Numbered from the stretch's first letter, positions 34,510 to 48,246 are shown. The stretch: DNA of 64,000 nucleotides from Diogma glabrata (GCA_963693315.1 OY856187.1:379849306-379913305), one strand, 5' to 3'. The notes: generated by a model from the letters alone, not told the origin. Program-made: numbers and translations.

Positions 34510-35230
34510 TTAAACCCTAACAAAAATATTTGTTTTTACAGCCATATTGGCCATTAGAAACAAACAAAGATTATTTAATAATTGGTTCCAAAACAAAAAT
34601 TTCCTAACGATTGAACTCCTAATATCTATACAGCCCAATAGTATATTAAACCAAATAATCCAAAACGAAAAAAACAGAAATTGACAGAGCGAGAGCGGCA
34701 AAACTTTCTACCATGTCCATTTCTGACAAAAGAAACAAAAGTTTTCGACAATGCCATTAATTCTTTAAAATCTGGTACCAACTCTTTTTTTCCAATTGTT
34801 GGCGGTGATTTAATCGTCACTAACCCAGCGAGAAAAACTACATTGTTCGCGGAACGCTTTGCTGTGATCTCGACTGTTTTAGAGACTCCTAAAGAAAAAC
34901 CAAAAATCTAGTCTTCAGGAGTTACTATGAAAAATCTTAATATCAAACCCAAAATTGTCAAAAAAAATCTTAAGGGGGTTAACTACCAGCAAAATCTCCG
35001 ATCTGAACATCATTCCTCCTATTATTCTAACAACATTTTCAAAAGAACTTGCACCTTCTCTTACCAAAATTTTCTACAAATCCTATAGATCTGATATTTA
35101 TTTTCGTGCTGGAAGTTAGCCAATGTCCAGCCCATCCTCAAAACGAAACAAAATGTGATATTTCAAATTATAGACTACAATACTCTTGCTCTCAGTTCTA
35201 TCTATAACATATGAGCATTATATTAATACA
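34510..35230 (+). pseudogene. Plus-strand LINE3 fragment, pre-RT and RT entry
   Basis: It aligns by eye with the 24711-27000 LINE: TTFSKELAPSLTKIFYKSY against SKTFSKELAPFLTKIFYQSY, then a WKLANVQPI block. Upstream ARKTTLFAERFAVIST is the usual pre-RT linker. Many stops and frameshifts. It is continued at 39000-39815 and 40935-41092. Confidence 0.65.
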
Positions 35231-35267
35231 CACCAGTAATGCTAGATCGGGTGATTTTTTTCCGTTT

Positions 35268-35400
35268 ATGAAATACACCCAATTCTGTTTTTACACGGTC
35301 TTTTTTTAGACGGTTTTGATAAAACACGGTCTAGAAAAAAAATTTTAATTCGTTTTTACACGGTTTTATTCGAAATAGCACGGTTTAAATTTTGAAGAAA
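35268..35400. mobile_element. Inverted-repeat end with CACGGT sub-repeats (left)
   Basis: ATGAAATACACCCAATTCTG is followed by ACACGGT repeated four times to about 35385. Its inverse lies at 40027-40058 (two mismatches in 32 bp). The two ends would bound 4.8 kb, but LINE3 pieces lie on both sides of the left end, so they may be two separate small elements. Confidence 0.5.
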
Positions 35401-35429
35401 ATATGTATTTTTTTTCTATATACAAAGCT

Positions 35430-36118
35430 AGGCTTTAGTGTTAATTATAATAAATTATAAATTAACCTCTCTTAATATCCGAAGATAACACGTCCAACTA
35501 GGGATTAGGACTAAGTGTGAATAAATTAAGTTTTTTTAAGAAGTTTATGAACGTTATCTTTAAAATTTTGAGGATTAAAGCTATCAGGGAAAATCCTTGC
35601 TGGTGAGACATTCCATAGATGAGAGACTCTACTGAAAAAATCACACTGAAAAGCAACACTTCTGAACTTTTTTATATGAAGTGTAAAATGATGGACTACA
35701 AAATTTACTCTGGTGTTACGCGATTGGTTGCTAGTTCAGGTAAAATTGATTTTATCTCAGTGGAAGTTTGTTCATACACATGTATTAATAGAAAATTCTC
35801 AGATCAGCAACATTTCTTCTGTGTTGCAAGGAATCTAACTCATTAATAAGAGTTGAGTTGCTAATTAGTTTAACAGCTCTGCGCTGAACAAACTCAATTT
35901 ACTTCAAACTACTAACATCAAATACACCCTATATGTGAGAACAATACTCCATGCAGGGAGTATAAATGATTTATATATTAAAAGAAGTTGTTCGCTATTG
36001 AACAACTTACGAAATCGTTCCAAAAACCCTGAATTTTTGAACAACGTTCTTAGCTAGGTTAAAAATATGAAAATTTCATTTCATATTGCTTTCAACTTCT
36101 ATTCCTAGAAGTATGTAT
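35430..36118 (-). pseudogene. LINE4 3' fragment a
   Basis: Minus-strand C-terminal RT and 3' UTR of the LINE4 family. The tail (GTGTTAATTATAATAAATTA, near 35437) and the GCAGGGAGTATAAATGA region (near 35957) parallel the next fragment. Heavily decayed. Confidence 0.55.
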
Positions 36119-36765
36119 GTACAGTTGATCAATTTTCTTTGAAAATTTGTAACGCTAATCTTAAAGTTTGGAGGACATAAATTATTTTATCTTATTGTAC
36201 TCTTATTGATACTCTGGTGTAACGTGTCAAGTTGTCAAGTTTGAAGGCTTAGGTAAAATCGATTTGATTTAGATAGAAGTCCGTTTATCCATAATGTAAA
36301 ATACCGTCAAATCAGCGACATACCAGGAATCAAGCTCATTAGTAAGATTTGAATTGCTGATCAATTTAACAGCCCTCTGTTGTATAGAATCAATCAAGAC
36401 CTGTATGGCACACTCCATATGTGACAACAATAATCCATGCAGGGGCGATTAAATAACTTCTCCATTAAAAGAAGCATTTTGCCTAACTCAACGACCCAAA
36501 AATATTAGTTTTTGACCAACTTCTTAGTTAGGCTAAAAATATGAGAATTCCACTTAATATTATTTTTAATCTCAACTCGTAGAAGTCTAATGTTTTCTTT
36601 CTCTTCAAGATCATTTTTCTTCAAGAATCAAACTTTAATGGAAATGGATTAGATGTTGATAACCTAGAAAAATTGCAAAATTGAGTTTTTCTCGCGTTGA
36701 ACTTAACATTTTTAGCGATTCCCTGTTTTTAAATCAATGTTTAATGACTCTATCACATTTGACCT
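36119..36765 (-). pseudogene. LINE4 3' fragment b
   Basis: It starts with the same AGTTGATCAATTTTCTTTGA block as 33468. It continues through GAATCAAGCTCATTAGTAAG (36328), shared with 33735, and ATCCATGCAGGGGCGATTAA (36430). It carries no 3' tail of its own and abuts fragment a, suggesting serial insertion. Confidence 0.55.
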
Positions 36766-37098
36766 ATTTTTTTTTTTAATTAATTAGTTAGACATGCTTA
36801 GCACACTAAATATGATATAATCATTATTCAGGCTCTTTGAATATCCGAAGATACCATGTCAACTATAAAGGAAGGAGATGAGGAAAATTGAAGGAATGAG
36901 GATATAGGGATAACTATACTAATGGTTTTAAATGACGATAGACATTTTGTTTAAATGCCTAAGGGGCAAATTCCTCGGGAAATACAGAGGAAGGCATTGA
37001 GTTCCACACTTTGGTCACTCTATTAAAATAATTATTCTGGAAGGACATAGTTCTACAACGAGGTATTTGGACAGCAAATGGGTGAGATAGCTCTAAAG

Positions 37099-38306
37099 TA
37101 GGGCTTATCTCCCGGGATCCCGCAGTCAAAAAGACTCATGAGAAATCCCGGGAATCAAGGTGGATCCCGGGATTTCCAGTTGTTCTGGAATTTGATTTGT
37201 ATGTTTAACACTATTTTTAGGACAGTTGCAAGAAAATTACATATATTAATGCTTTTACATTTTATTTGTATAATAAAAATTCGCTACAAAATTCAATTAA
37301 ATTTTGATTTAAAATCACAAAATATAAATTTACAACAGAAAACGCGTAAACAATATTTCACTGGGCCAGACAACTATAAAACGAATAACATTTTTTTAGT
37401 GGAGAATTTTGTTTATATGCAGTGGCTGTTTACAGATTACGTAACGAAATGTTTTCCATTTCAAACTTCTCCTGCCTTACGGAACACATTGTAACAAGCA
37501 ATTTTGACAATTTTCTTCCAACCGTAACAATCCACTTTCGCACCCTAAGGCCGTTACGCAATTTGTGAACTAACCACAATGGGATATTTCGTTTTTAAAT
37601 AATAAATAAATTGAGAAACAATAAGTCCTCTCCTCTTAGAGTGTATGCTTTGATACATATCCTTTCATTTATGGCTTTTGTTGTATTCCTTAAATGTTGG
37701 ACTCATGAGAAAATTTTCTCAAAATTATGAGATTTTTCTAAAATGATAATTCTAAACGAATTTTTCCAAAAAATGATAGCAGTTCTGGTAGTATTGATAA
37801 GGAAAATGAAAATACACATTTGAAATTTGATTTGTGTATGAAAAAACACACAGTTGCCATTACCACTGATGGAGCAATCTTTATGACGAAATGTGAAAGG
37901 TTCAGCGGAAGTAAGCATCAACTATGCACACGGACTGCATTAAGCTGATGTGATGTGCTTTATAAAAAACAATCGAGTACTGATTTAACTGTATCAGATT
38001 AGGAGCGAAGCGTTAAGGCAAATTAAATTAAAACTATTTATTATAAATCGAATCATTCTCATATCATTCTCAAGAATTGCTCGCAAGTAAAAAGCTTTAG
38101 TTTTCAAAATTGATCGTTTTATAATAAAATATTAAGATATCCAAAAAGTGTGCTTAAACTGCACTCCAACAATTATCTCATTCCTACTTTAGTTTTTAAT
38201 TACTGGCTTTTAATTTATTATATTTTATCCCGGGAAATCCCGGGATATATGCGATTTTATCCCGTTATCCCGGGAAACAAAATTTAGCGGGAAATGAAAA
38301 ACCCTA
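37099..38306 (+). mobile_element. hAT element, 1.2 kb, internally deleted, 8-bp target duplication
   Basis: The ends TAGGGCTTATC and GAAAAACCCTA are imperfect inverses. The flanks CTCTAAAG (37091-37098) and CTCTGAAG (38307-38314) form an 8-bp duplication with one change, the hAT hallmark. CCCGGGAT words recur near both ends. A transposase fragment at 37841-37990 confirms the family. Confidence 0.85.
37841..37990 (+). pseudogene. hAT transposase fragment
   Basis: The reading KKHTVAITTDGAIFMTK contains the TTDGAsvM block around the first catalytic Asp of hAT transposases. It continues with KHQLCTRTALS, a stop, then CDVLYKKQ, matching the family's HxxCxxHxihLaVxDVLY block with the second Asp. 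In-frame stops and the lack of the dimerisation region make it inactive. Confidence 0.75.
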
Positions 38307-38999
38307 CTCTGAAGTTCTTGTTCGCCGAGTAAATTGCGCACACGATGGAAGGATATTTTGAATTTCCTTAGAGGAGAATTCGCTAAAGTTATATATAGTG
38401 TCATTAAACGCTGAGTATATATGCGGTATTTCAGAAGAAGCATTAAGCGTGCATCATTAGCAAAACTATGGATTCAATGAATCGTTGAGTGCAACAAGTC
38501 AATATAGATAAGAGAAAGAGTTGGGGATAGAGTGGAACTTTGAATAACGCCTGCATTAGTTGAAAAGATATCTAATGAAAAACCGTCGACATTAACTTGA
38601 AATTTACGCTCAGATATAAAGATCTAAACTCAGGACTTAATTTGCTCATCTAAGTCATAGCATCTCAATTTGCATATAAGATTGTTGAGCTATACTTTGT
38701 CAAATTTTTTGGCTATATCAATTAAACAGCACTGAAAGTCTCACTATGATTTTCAAGTGACTCGTTCCAGATATGTTTGACAAAGAAAGCAAATTTTTCG
38801 TCACTCTTTCTTTCGACGAAAACCGAATTGTCTTTAAGTATTTTTGACCAGTTAACTAAGAACCTCATATTTTTAAAATTAATGTTTTCCTCAAATTTTT
38901 TAGCTACAATCGACCAGTTTGATATGGATTTGTAATTTGTTGGATCCGTTTTCGTACCTTTTTTGGAACTGGCTGTACACTAGCCATTTCCCAAAAAAA

Positions 39000-39815
39000 A
39001 CTAATATTTCAAATTATATACGAAAAGCCTTACTAATATAAACAACCGATCTATATTGAACTATGTGGCCCGTCGTTGGAACAGCATGCTTGATTGGGGT
39101 GATGAAACGTACGTTATCGCATTAGACATCTTAAAAGCATTTCATCGAATCTGGCATGCCAACTTCATGTAGACGTAAAACATATTCAAAATTGTCTCAC
39201 CGATCAAAACATTAGTTTTTCTTCTGAGTCTAAATTCATTATTACTGGCGTTCTCCAAGGCTCAGTTTTATTTCCCACTCTATTTTTAATTTATATCAAC
39301 GACCTGTTGAAAATTATCAGTAACACGACAAATAGTTTTGCAGATGACATGCAGTACATTGCACAGGTCATTCGTTCCTCCATCTTCAAAGGTAAAATGC
39401 ATGAAAAAATAAATCTCGCCCGGAGAAACAATGTTATAAATGTAAACGAGCACCTTGAAGGAGAAAAGGACCGAGGACCGAGAAAAAGTCGCCGATTGGG
39501 GTAAAAAAAATTTCTAATTCCACCAAAACACAGCTATTGATTGTTTTCAGATCATCGACCGAGTTCCCTCATGATATTTCCATTAGTATCTATGACGAAC
39601 AAATAGCCTCCTTAACAGATGTGAAAAATATTTCACTCCGTATAATTTACTCTACATTTATAAGTTCTACATTCATGTGTGGTGCATCTATTTCGATCTA
39701 GGTTCTTTTAGATTGTGTTCAAAAGCATGCTTTACGAATTGTTGGCGACCGAAATTTAACATCAAATCTTGATTTCCTACAACACTGTCGCACTGTTGCT
39801 GATCTCTGATTTAGT
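39000..39815 (+). pseudogene. Plus-strand LINE3 fragment, RT palm and thumb
   Basis: The palm-like region near 39120 is degenerate. It is followed by GVLQGSVLFPTLFLIYINDL (39241-39306) and the intact catalytic NSFADDMQY (39332). Then come KGKMHEKINLARR, shared with 25620, and VGDRNLTSNLDFLQH (39745). It breaks off at about 39815, where LINE3 continues with a thumb segment not found here. Confidence 0.7.
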
Positions 39816-40058
39816 TTTTGTTTTTTTATCAAATAAACTGTGCATACATGCACAAAAATTTAATTTGGCTTTTATATAGACTCTTAATAGTTTTTTTGTA
39901 CAAATCATTTTATTTTACCTATTTTTTACAGAAATAAAGAATATGGAACCAATTCCCTTTTTTTCTATGTGCTGCATGTCTTTTTATGCACGTTTTTTTT
40001 TACACGTCTTTTCCTGGAACGTATCTACCGTGCAAAAACAGAATTGGGTGTGTTTCAT

Positions 40059-40930
40059 TTAAAACAGGAAAGCGGGCAAAAACTTGGCAAGTTCGGGCTT
40101 TTTCGCAATTACTTGTAGAAGCGTTTTACATTTAAAACTTATTCAAAATTATCGCAACAATTATTTTTTACTATGCTTCCAGAAATATGTTGATTACTCA
40201 ATAATTTTGTTTAAATGAATCTGCGATTCATCACCTTTATAGTATACAGTAAAATCGATGAAATTTCAGCCTTCTGATGTTGATGTTCTAATATTTCTTA
40301 GGGAAATAGAAACAAGCGTTTCGAAAATCCAAAAGCAATAACATATTTCTGCGTTTCAGAAATATTTTCACACTACGACACGAAAAATAAAATCACCTGC
40401 AAGTACAAGATGGCTCTTCTCTATGCATCGATGCATATTGAATATATTAAAAAATTGAGATGTTTTGTATCATTATTTCATTAATACGTTTTGAAAAAGA
40501 GGTATTGCAATTTTTAAATTTTTTGCAACCTCGAAATCAAGGCATATTTACTTATAAAAAACGTATTTCGCAATTTTGATAGATTTAATGCTCTATTTCA
40601 TAGAAATACTATCTTTTGTCCACATGGTGTATGAAGAATCGAAACAAATATTGTTATAGTGGTGGTTTTTGAAGTTTTCCCATATAAACAATTGGATTTA
40701 TATATATGTACCTTTTTTTAATTGAAAGTTTGATGGGAAGTTTTTCCTTAAAGAAACGGTAAAAATCGGGAAGTTTTGATACGGCAACTGGAAATTTATT
40801 TTTTAAAGTCTAGCATCACTGATGCACACATATAAAAATTTTTGGAAGACAAATCTGGCAGCCAATAAATTTTTTGAAACAAAAGATCAACAACCGATCG
40901 AAACACACCGATCTACATAGTACAAATGAA
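40059..40930. other. Unassigned insert within the LINE3 copy
   Basis: It lies between the LINE3 thumb (ends 39815) and the LINE3 C-terminus (from 40935). CTAGCATCACTG at about 40820 looks like one hAT-type end, without a visible partner. No gene seen. Confidence 0.35.
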
Positions 40931-40934
40931 ATGC

Positions 40935-41092
40935 TTAGTCCGAATCAACAGTCCCGGGGGAGTACAATCCACAAAGGTTTAATAAGCGTTCATCAACACC
41001 TCAACACGCATGTTTCTGTGGGACCTAGGTCTTAAAAGCTATCTATGTGTGTTGTTGTAATTCTTACACAGCACTTTTTATTAAAAAAAAAT
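40935..41092 (+). pseudogene. LINE3 C-terminus and 3' tail, plus strand
   Basis: SESTVPGEYNPQRFNK matches PESLVSGDFNPQRFKK of the 24711-27000 LINE. GGACCTAGGTCTTAAAAG and a tail of TTTTTATTAAAAAAAAA match its 3' end. Confidence 0.7.
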
Positions 41093-41141
41093 TCGTTGGA
41101 CCCTTCCCCCTCTTCTCAAACTTTTTTTACGTGCGCCCCTG
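41090..41141. mobile_element. hAT-like terminal sequence GTGCGCCCCTG (right)
   Basis: It mirrors 29148-29158 and is followed by TACATG. A pyrimidine-rich CCCTTCCCCCTCTTCTC block precedes it, as a purine-rich block follows the left end. Confidence 0.4.
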
Positions 41142-41260
41142 TACATGCTACATATATGGGTCATTCTTTTACAAACCGAACACCTTTCTGAACGACACAT
41201 TTTTGATTTGGCTGAAGTTTTTTTAGATATTGAAAATTTCCCAAATTCCCATTTCCCAAG

Positions 41261-44200
41261 AAAAAAATATTGCGACGCTGATGCGCTGACTTCACCACAG
41301 CTCTGGAAACATAGTGTTCTGGATATATAATGAGCTAATATCCATAAAATACTTTAATTAAAAGCTTACCAATATTATGGACTTCGTAGTTCTAATAATA
41401 AAAATATTAGAGCAGGCAGTAGTATCCCAACAAACATAAATTCTGTTGTACGAGAAAACGTAAAAAAAATTTTATCGGAAGTGACAAAGCGGAAGTTAGG
41501 ATGCAGAACTGTTGTAAACCGTACTAAATGTGTATGTACCAAATTTCATCCAACTCGATTATCAGGTACAGAAGTTATTGAGCTTCCAAAATAACAGGTG
41601 CTTGGAGGACCCCCTACCACTTTGCTCACTATCGCTAAATAAACTAATCAGTTCCTTGCCATACATATTTGCATCTTTTTGTAAAGTGTAATCAAAATTA
41701 CTTAACGAACGAATGTTGTATGCTTCCAACAAACATTGAAACAATAAACAGGTGTTCGGGAGGACCCCACCACTTATCCCAATATTGTCCAAAAACTAGT
41801 CAATTCTTTGTCAATAAAGTCTTTACCTTTTTTCAAAGTGCCATTAAAATTGATTAATGAATGAAATCTGTATGCTCCCAACAAACTTTAAAAACAAAGT
41901 GTGAAAAGTCAGCAGTTGTTTGGTAGACCCCCCCCGCCACTTTGATCAATGTGTCCCAAAAGATGATAATTATCTTCTTACACTAATTGAAACCTTTCCA
42001 TAAGTTTTATCATAATCACTTCATTATTGTAGGCTGTAGTGTGCATAAAGATACTGAAAAAACTGCCAACAATCAAAAAAATTTTTTTTTTACCGGAAAT
42101 AAAAAACCGGAAGTTGGGATGCATAATTTTTGTAAATCATACTAAATGCTTATGTACAAAGTTTCATCCAATTCGATTATCAGGTACAGATGTTATTGAG
42201 CTTTAAAAAAAACAGGTGCTTGGAGGACCCCCTACCACTTTGTTCACTATCGCTAAAAAACTAAGTAGTTCTTTGCCATACATGTTTGCATTTTTGTCCA
42301 AAGTGTCATCAAAATTGGTTCACGAACGAATGTTGTGTGCTCCCAACAAACATTGAAAAAATGCTGACACGTTAAACAGGTGTTCGGGAGACCCCGTACC
42401 ACTTATCCCAATACTGTCCAAAAACTAATCAGTTTCTTGTCATTTAAGTTTCCATCTTTTCCCAAAGTGTCATTAGAATTGATTAATGAATGAAGTCTGT
42501 ATGCTCCCAACAAACTTTAAAAACCAAGTGTGAAAAGTCAGCAGTTGTATGGTAGACCCTCCGCCACTTTGATCAATGTGTCCTAAAATATGATAATTAT
42601 CTTCTAACACTAATTGGAACCCTATTCCATAAGTTTCATCATAATCACTTCATTATTGTAGGCTGTAGTGTGCATAACGACACTGAAAAAACTTTAAAAA
42701 AGTACAAAACAATTTTTTTACCGGAAATGAAAAACCGGAAGTTGGGATGCAGAACTATTTTAAACCGTACTACATACTCATGTACCAAGTTTCATCCAAT
42801 TCGCTTATCAGGTACAGAAGTTATAGAGCTTTCAAAAAAACAGGTGCTCCAGGGACCCCCCACCACTTTGTTCACTATCGCTCAAAAACTAATCAGTTCT
42901 TTGCCATACATGTTTGCATCTTTTTCCAAAGTGTCATCAAAATTCGTTCATGAACGAATGCTGTGTGCTCCCAACAAACATTAAAAAAAGTGTGACACAT
43001 TAAACAGGTGTTCGGGAGGACCCCCACCACTTATTCAAATATTTTCCAAAAACTAATCAGTTCTTTGTTACTTAAGTCTCCATCTTTTTCCAAAGTGTCA
43101 TTAAAATAAATTAATGAACGAAGTCTGTATGCTCCCAACAAACTTTAAAAACAAAGTGTGAAAAGTCAGCATTTGTATGGTAGACCCCCCACCACTTTGA
43201 TCAATGTGTCCTAAAACATGATATTTATCTTTTCACACTAATTGGAACCCTATTCCATAAGTTTCATCATAATCACTTCATTATTGTAGGCTGTAGTGTG
43301 CATAAAGACACTGACAAAACTTCAAAAAAGTACAAAAAATTTTTTTTACCGGAAGTGAAAAACCGGAAGTTGGGATGCAGAACTATTTTAAACCGTACTA
43401 AATACTCATGTACCAAGTTTCATCCAATTCGCTTATCAGGTACAGAAGTTGTAGAGCTTTCAAAAAAACAGGTGCTCCAGGGAACCCCCACCACTTTGTT
43501 CACTATCGCTCAAAAGCTAATCAGTTCTTTGCCATACATGTTTGCATCTTTTTCCAAAGTGTCATCAAAATTCGTTCACGAACGAATGCTGTGTGCTCCC
43601 AACAAACATTGAAAAAAGTGTGACACATTAAACAGGTGTTCGGGAGGACCCCCACCACTTATTCCAATATTATCCAAAAGCTAATCAGTTCTTTATTACT
43701 TAAGTCTCCATCTTTTTCTAAGGTTTCATTAAAATAAATTAATGAACGAAGTCTGTATGCTCCCAACAAACTTTAAAAACAAAGTGTGAAAAGTCAGCAT
43801 TTGTATGGTAGACCCCCCACCACTTTGATCAATGTGTCCTAAAACATGATAATTATCTTTTCACACTAATTGGAACCCTATTCCATAAGTTTCATCATAA
43901 TCACTTCATTATTGAAGGCTGTAGTGTGCATAAAGGCACTGAAAAAACTTCAAAAAAGTACAAAAAAATTTTTTTTACCGGAAGTGAAAAACCGGAAGTT
44001 GGGATGCAGAACTATTTTAAACCGTACTACATATTCATGTACAAAGTTTCATCCAGTTCGTTTATCAGGTACAGAAGTTATAGAGCTTTCAAAAAAACAG
44101 GAGCTCCAGGGACCCCCCACCACTTTGTTCACTATAGCTCAAAAACTAATCAGTTCTTTGTCATACATGTTTGCGTCTTTTTCCAAAGTGTCATCAAAAT

Positions 44201-44829
44201 TCATTCACGAATGAATGTTTTATGCTCCCAACAAACATAAAAACTTTTTGGAAAAAACCACCTGTTGTATGGTGGACCCCCCAACCCTTTATCCAATGTG
44301 TTCCAACAGCTGATAAAATCTTTCGCATATTATTTAAATGCTTTTCGCAACGTTTCATGAAAATCGATCGGTAATTGTAGGCTACAGTAGGGATAAACAC
44401 CTGAAAAAAACTTTTTAACCGGAAGTGACAAACCGGAATTTGGTATGCAGAAATATTGTAAACAGTACTAAAACCTTATATACTAAGTTTCAATAAGATC
44501 ATAGCCCGGGATCAGAAGTTATTCAAGATTTAAACTTAGAGGTGTTCGGGAGACCCCCCGCCATTTTGTCCAAATTTGAAATGAATCCAGATCTTCCATT
44601 TTCAAGTGAACCTGTATCATTTGCCAAAGTTTCATCAAGATCCTATGCAGAAAACTCACCCACCCACCCACCCACGCACACACAGACGTACACCAAAATT
44701 TTTTTTGGCTATTTAGATAGAGGATGGTCCAAAACAAAAGATAAAATAAAATTTGGGGTATGTAAGATTTTTTTTTTCACGATAGATTGCATTACTTCAC
44801 ACAATTTAAAATTGTGGTGAAGTAAAAAA
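41261..44829 (-). repeat. Right arm of the giant inverted repeat (3.6 kb)
   Basis: The inverse of 29206-32120. The landmark ACCGGAAGTGAAAAACCGG (or a variant) recurs at about 41475, 42102, 42720, 43349, 43978 and 44418, giving spacings of 627, 618, 629, 629 and 440. It therefore has one more 630-bp unit than the left arm, and its innermost unit is full length. The outer end has the palindrome-like TTACTTCAC...GTGAAGTAA (about 34 bp with a one-base bulge). The CCCA microsatellite (44653-44680) is shorter than on the left. Confidence 0.92.
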
Positions 44830-45236
44830 GATATACGTACTCGAGAATTTCTTTTTGTTGGAAAATAGAGCGGTTTTTAATTTCGAGGATTTCATCATTT
44901 TTGGCTTGAAGACTTATTTTCAAAGATTTATAACTTCGGTTCTGGTAATGATAGATATTTTTTTTCTGTTTTATTTAAAGATAAAAGATAAACTTTAAAA
45001 AAAATTGTTATCTATAAAAATTATTAACAAATTCCTATGTGTAAACAGTTTAGCAACAAGTCAGACACTTTCTCTCTGACACCTGCAATTTTTCAGTCTC
45101 GTGTAAGAGTAGTGATGCGGCGTCGATGAGAGGTGGACTGTATTTTTTTTCTTGACGATATATTTTGATGTGAGTTGGTTGGCACATCAACTTCCAACAC
45201 CGTGATGCAAATATCAAGGTAATGTGAGACCCAGAG
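44830..45236. other. Between the inverted repeat and the minisatellite, no gene seen
   Basis: No frame, repeat or motif recognised. Confidence 0.4.
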
Positions 45237-46645
45237 AAATACAGAGACTAATATCGACTCATATAATAGTTGAAAATCATGTACATATGAGATGTTTTGA
45301 TTGAAGCAATGACGAAAATGTCTCAGCTCATATAATAGTTGAAATTATGTAAGTGAGATGAATGATGCAATGATGAAAATATCTCAGCTCATATAATAAT
45401 TGAAGTTATGCAAACGAGATGATTAACAGAAGTAATGACGAAAATATCAGCTCATATAATAGTTGAAGTTATGCACATATGAAATGAAAATATCAGCTCG
45501 TTTAATATTTGAAGTTATGTAATTGCGATGATTCACTGAAGTAATGACGAAAATATCAGATCATATAATAGTTGAGATTATGTACATATGAGATAAACTA
45601 TGCAATGATGAAAATATCAGCTCATATAATATTTTGAAGTTATGTAATTGCGATGATTCACTGAAGTAATGACGAAAACATCAGATCATATAATAGTTGA
45701 GATTATGTACATATGAGATGAACTATGCAATGATGAAAATATCAGCTCATATAATAGTTGAAGTTATGTACATATGACATGAACTATGCAATGATGAAAA
45801 TATCAGCTCATATAATATTTGAAGTTATGTAATTGCGATGATTCACTGAAGTAATGACGAAAACATCAGATCATATAATAGTTGAGATTATGTACATATG
45901 AGATGAACTATGCAATGATGAAAATATCAGCTCATATAATATTTGAAGTTATGTAATTGCGATGATTCACTGAAGTAATGACGAAAACATCAGATCATAT
46001 AATAATTGAGATTATGTACATATGAGATGAACTATGCAATGATGAAAATATCAGCTCATATAATATTTGAAGTTATGTAATTGCGATGATTCACTGAAGT
46101 AATGACGAAAATATCAGATCATATAATAGTTGAGATTATGTACATATGAGATGAACTATGCAACGATGAAAATATCAGCTCATATAATATTTGACGTTAT
46201 GTAATTGCGATGATTCACTGAAGTAATGACGAAAACATCAGATCATATAATAGTTGAGATTATGTACATATGAGATGAACTATGCAATGATAAAATATCA
46301 GCTCATATAATAGTTGAAGTTATGTACATATGAAATGAAAATATCAGCTCGTTTAATATTTGAAGTTATGTAATTGCGATGATTCACTGAAGTAATGACG
46401 AAAATATCAGATCATATAATAGTTGAGATTATGTACATATGAGATGAACTATGCAATGATGAAAATATCAGCTCATATAATATTTGAAGTTATGTAATTG
46501 CGATGATTCACTGAAGTAATGACGAAAATATCAGATCATATAATAGTTGAGATTATGTACATATGAGATGAACTATGCAATGATAAAAATATCAGCTCAT
46601 ATAATAGTTGAAGTTATGTACATATGAAATGAAAATATCATGGAC
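45237..46645. repeat. Minisatellite with 124-bp higher-order unit (61 + 63 bp monomers)
   Basis: Two related monomers alternate. One (63 bp) has ATTTGAAGTTATGTAATTGC and GATTCACTGAAGTAATGAC. The other (61 bp) has AGTTGAGATTATGTACATAT and GATGAACTATGCAATGAT. Both contain ATCAGMTCATATAATA. The landmark GAAAACATCAGATC occurs at 45674, 45859, 45983, (46107) and 46231, with spacings of 185, 124, 124 and 124; 185 is 124 plus one extra 61-bp monomer. Monomers at both edges are more divergent. No spacers, so not CRISPR. Confidence 0.95.

Positions 46646-48246
<1,601 letters not shown>

Larger units (their letters stand above)
36785..38985 (-). pseudogene. LINE fragment c, split by a hAT element
   Basis: The 3' part (36785-37098) encodes on the minus strand VTKVWNSMPSSVFPEEFAP and FKQNVYRHLK, the WNSLP-type LINE C-terminus. 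Minus-strand RT-like sequence continues at 38307-38985, near ACGAAAACCGAATTGTC. The hAT element 37099-38306 separates the two with a matching 8-bp duplication. Confidence 0.6.

Noticed and set aside
34626..34911. Overlapping minus-strand frame at 34626-34820
   Set aside because: The plus strand here continues a LINE3 pre-RT region with matching motifs, so the minus frame is a shadow.
45237..46645. Possible CRISPR-like array
   Set aside because: Units are contiguous and similar along their whole length with no unique spacers, and the genome is eukaryotic. It is a minisatellite.
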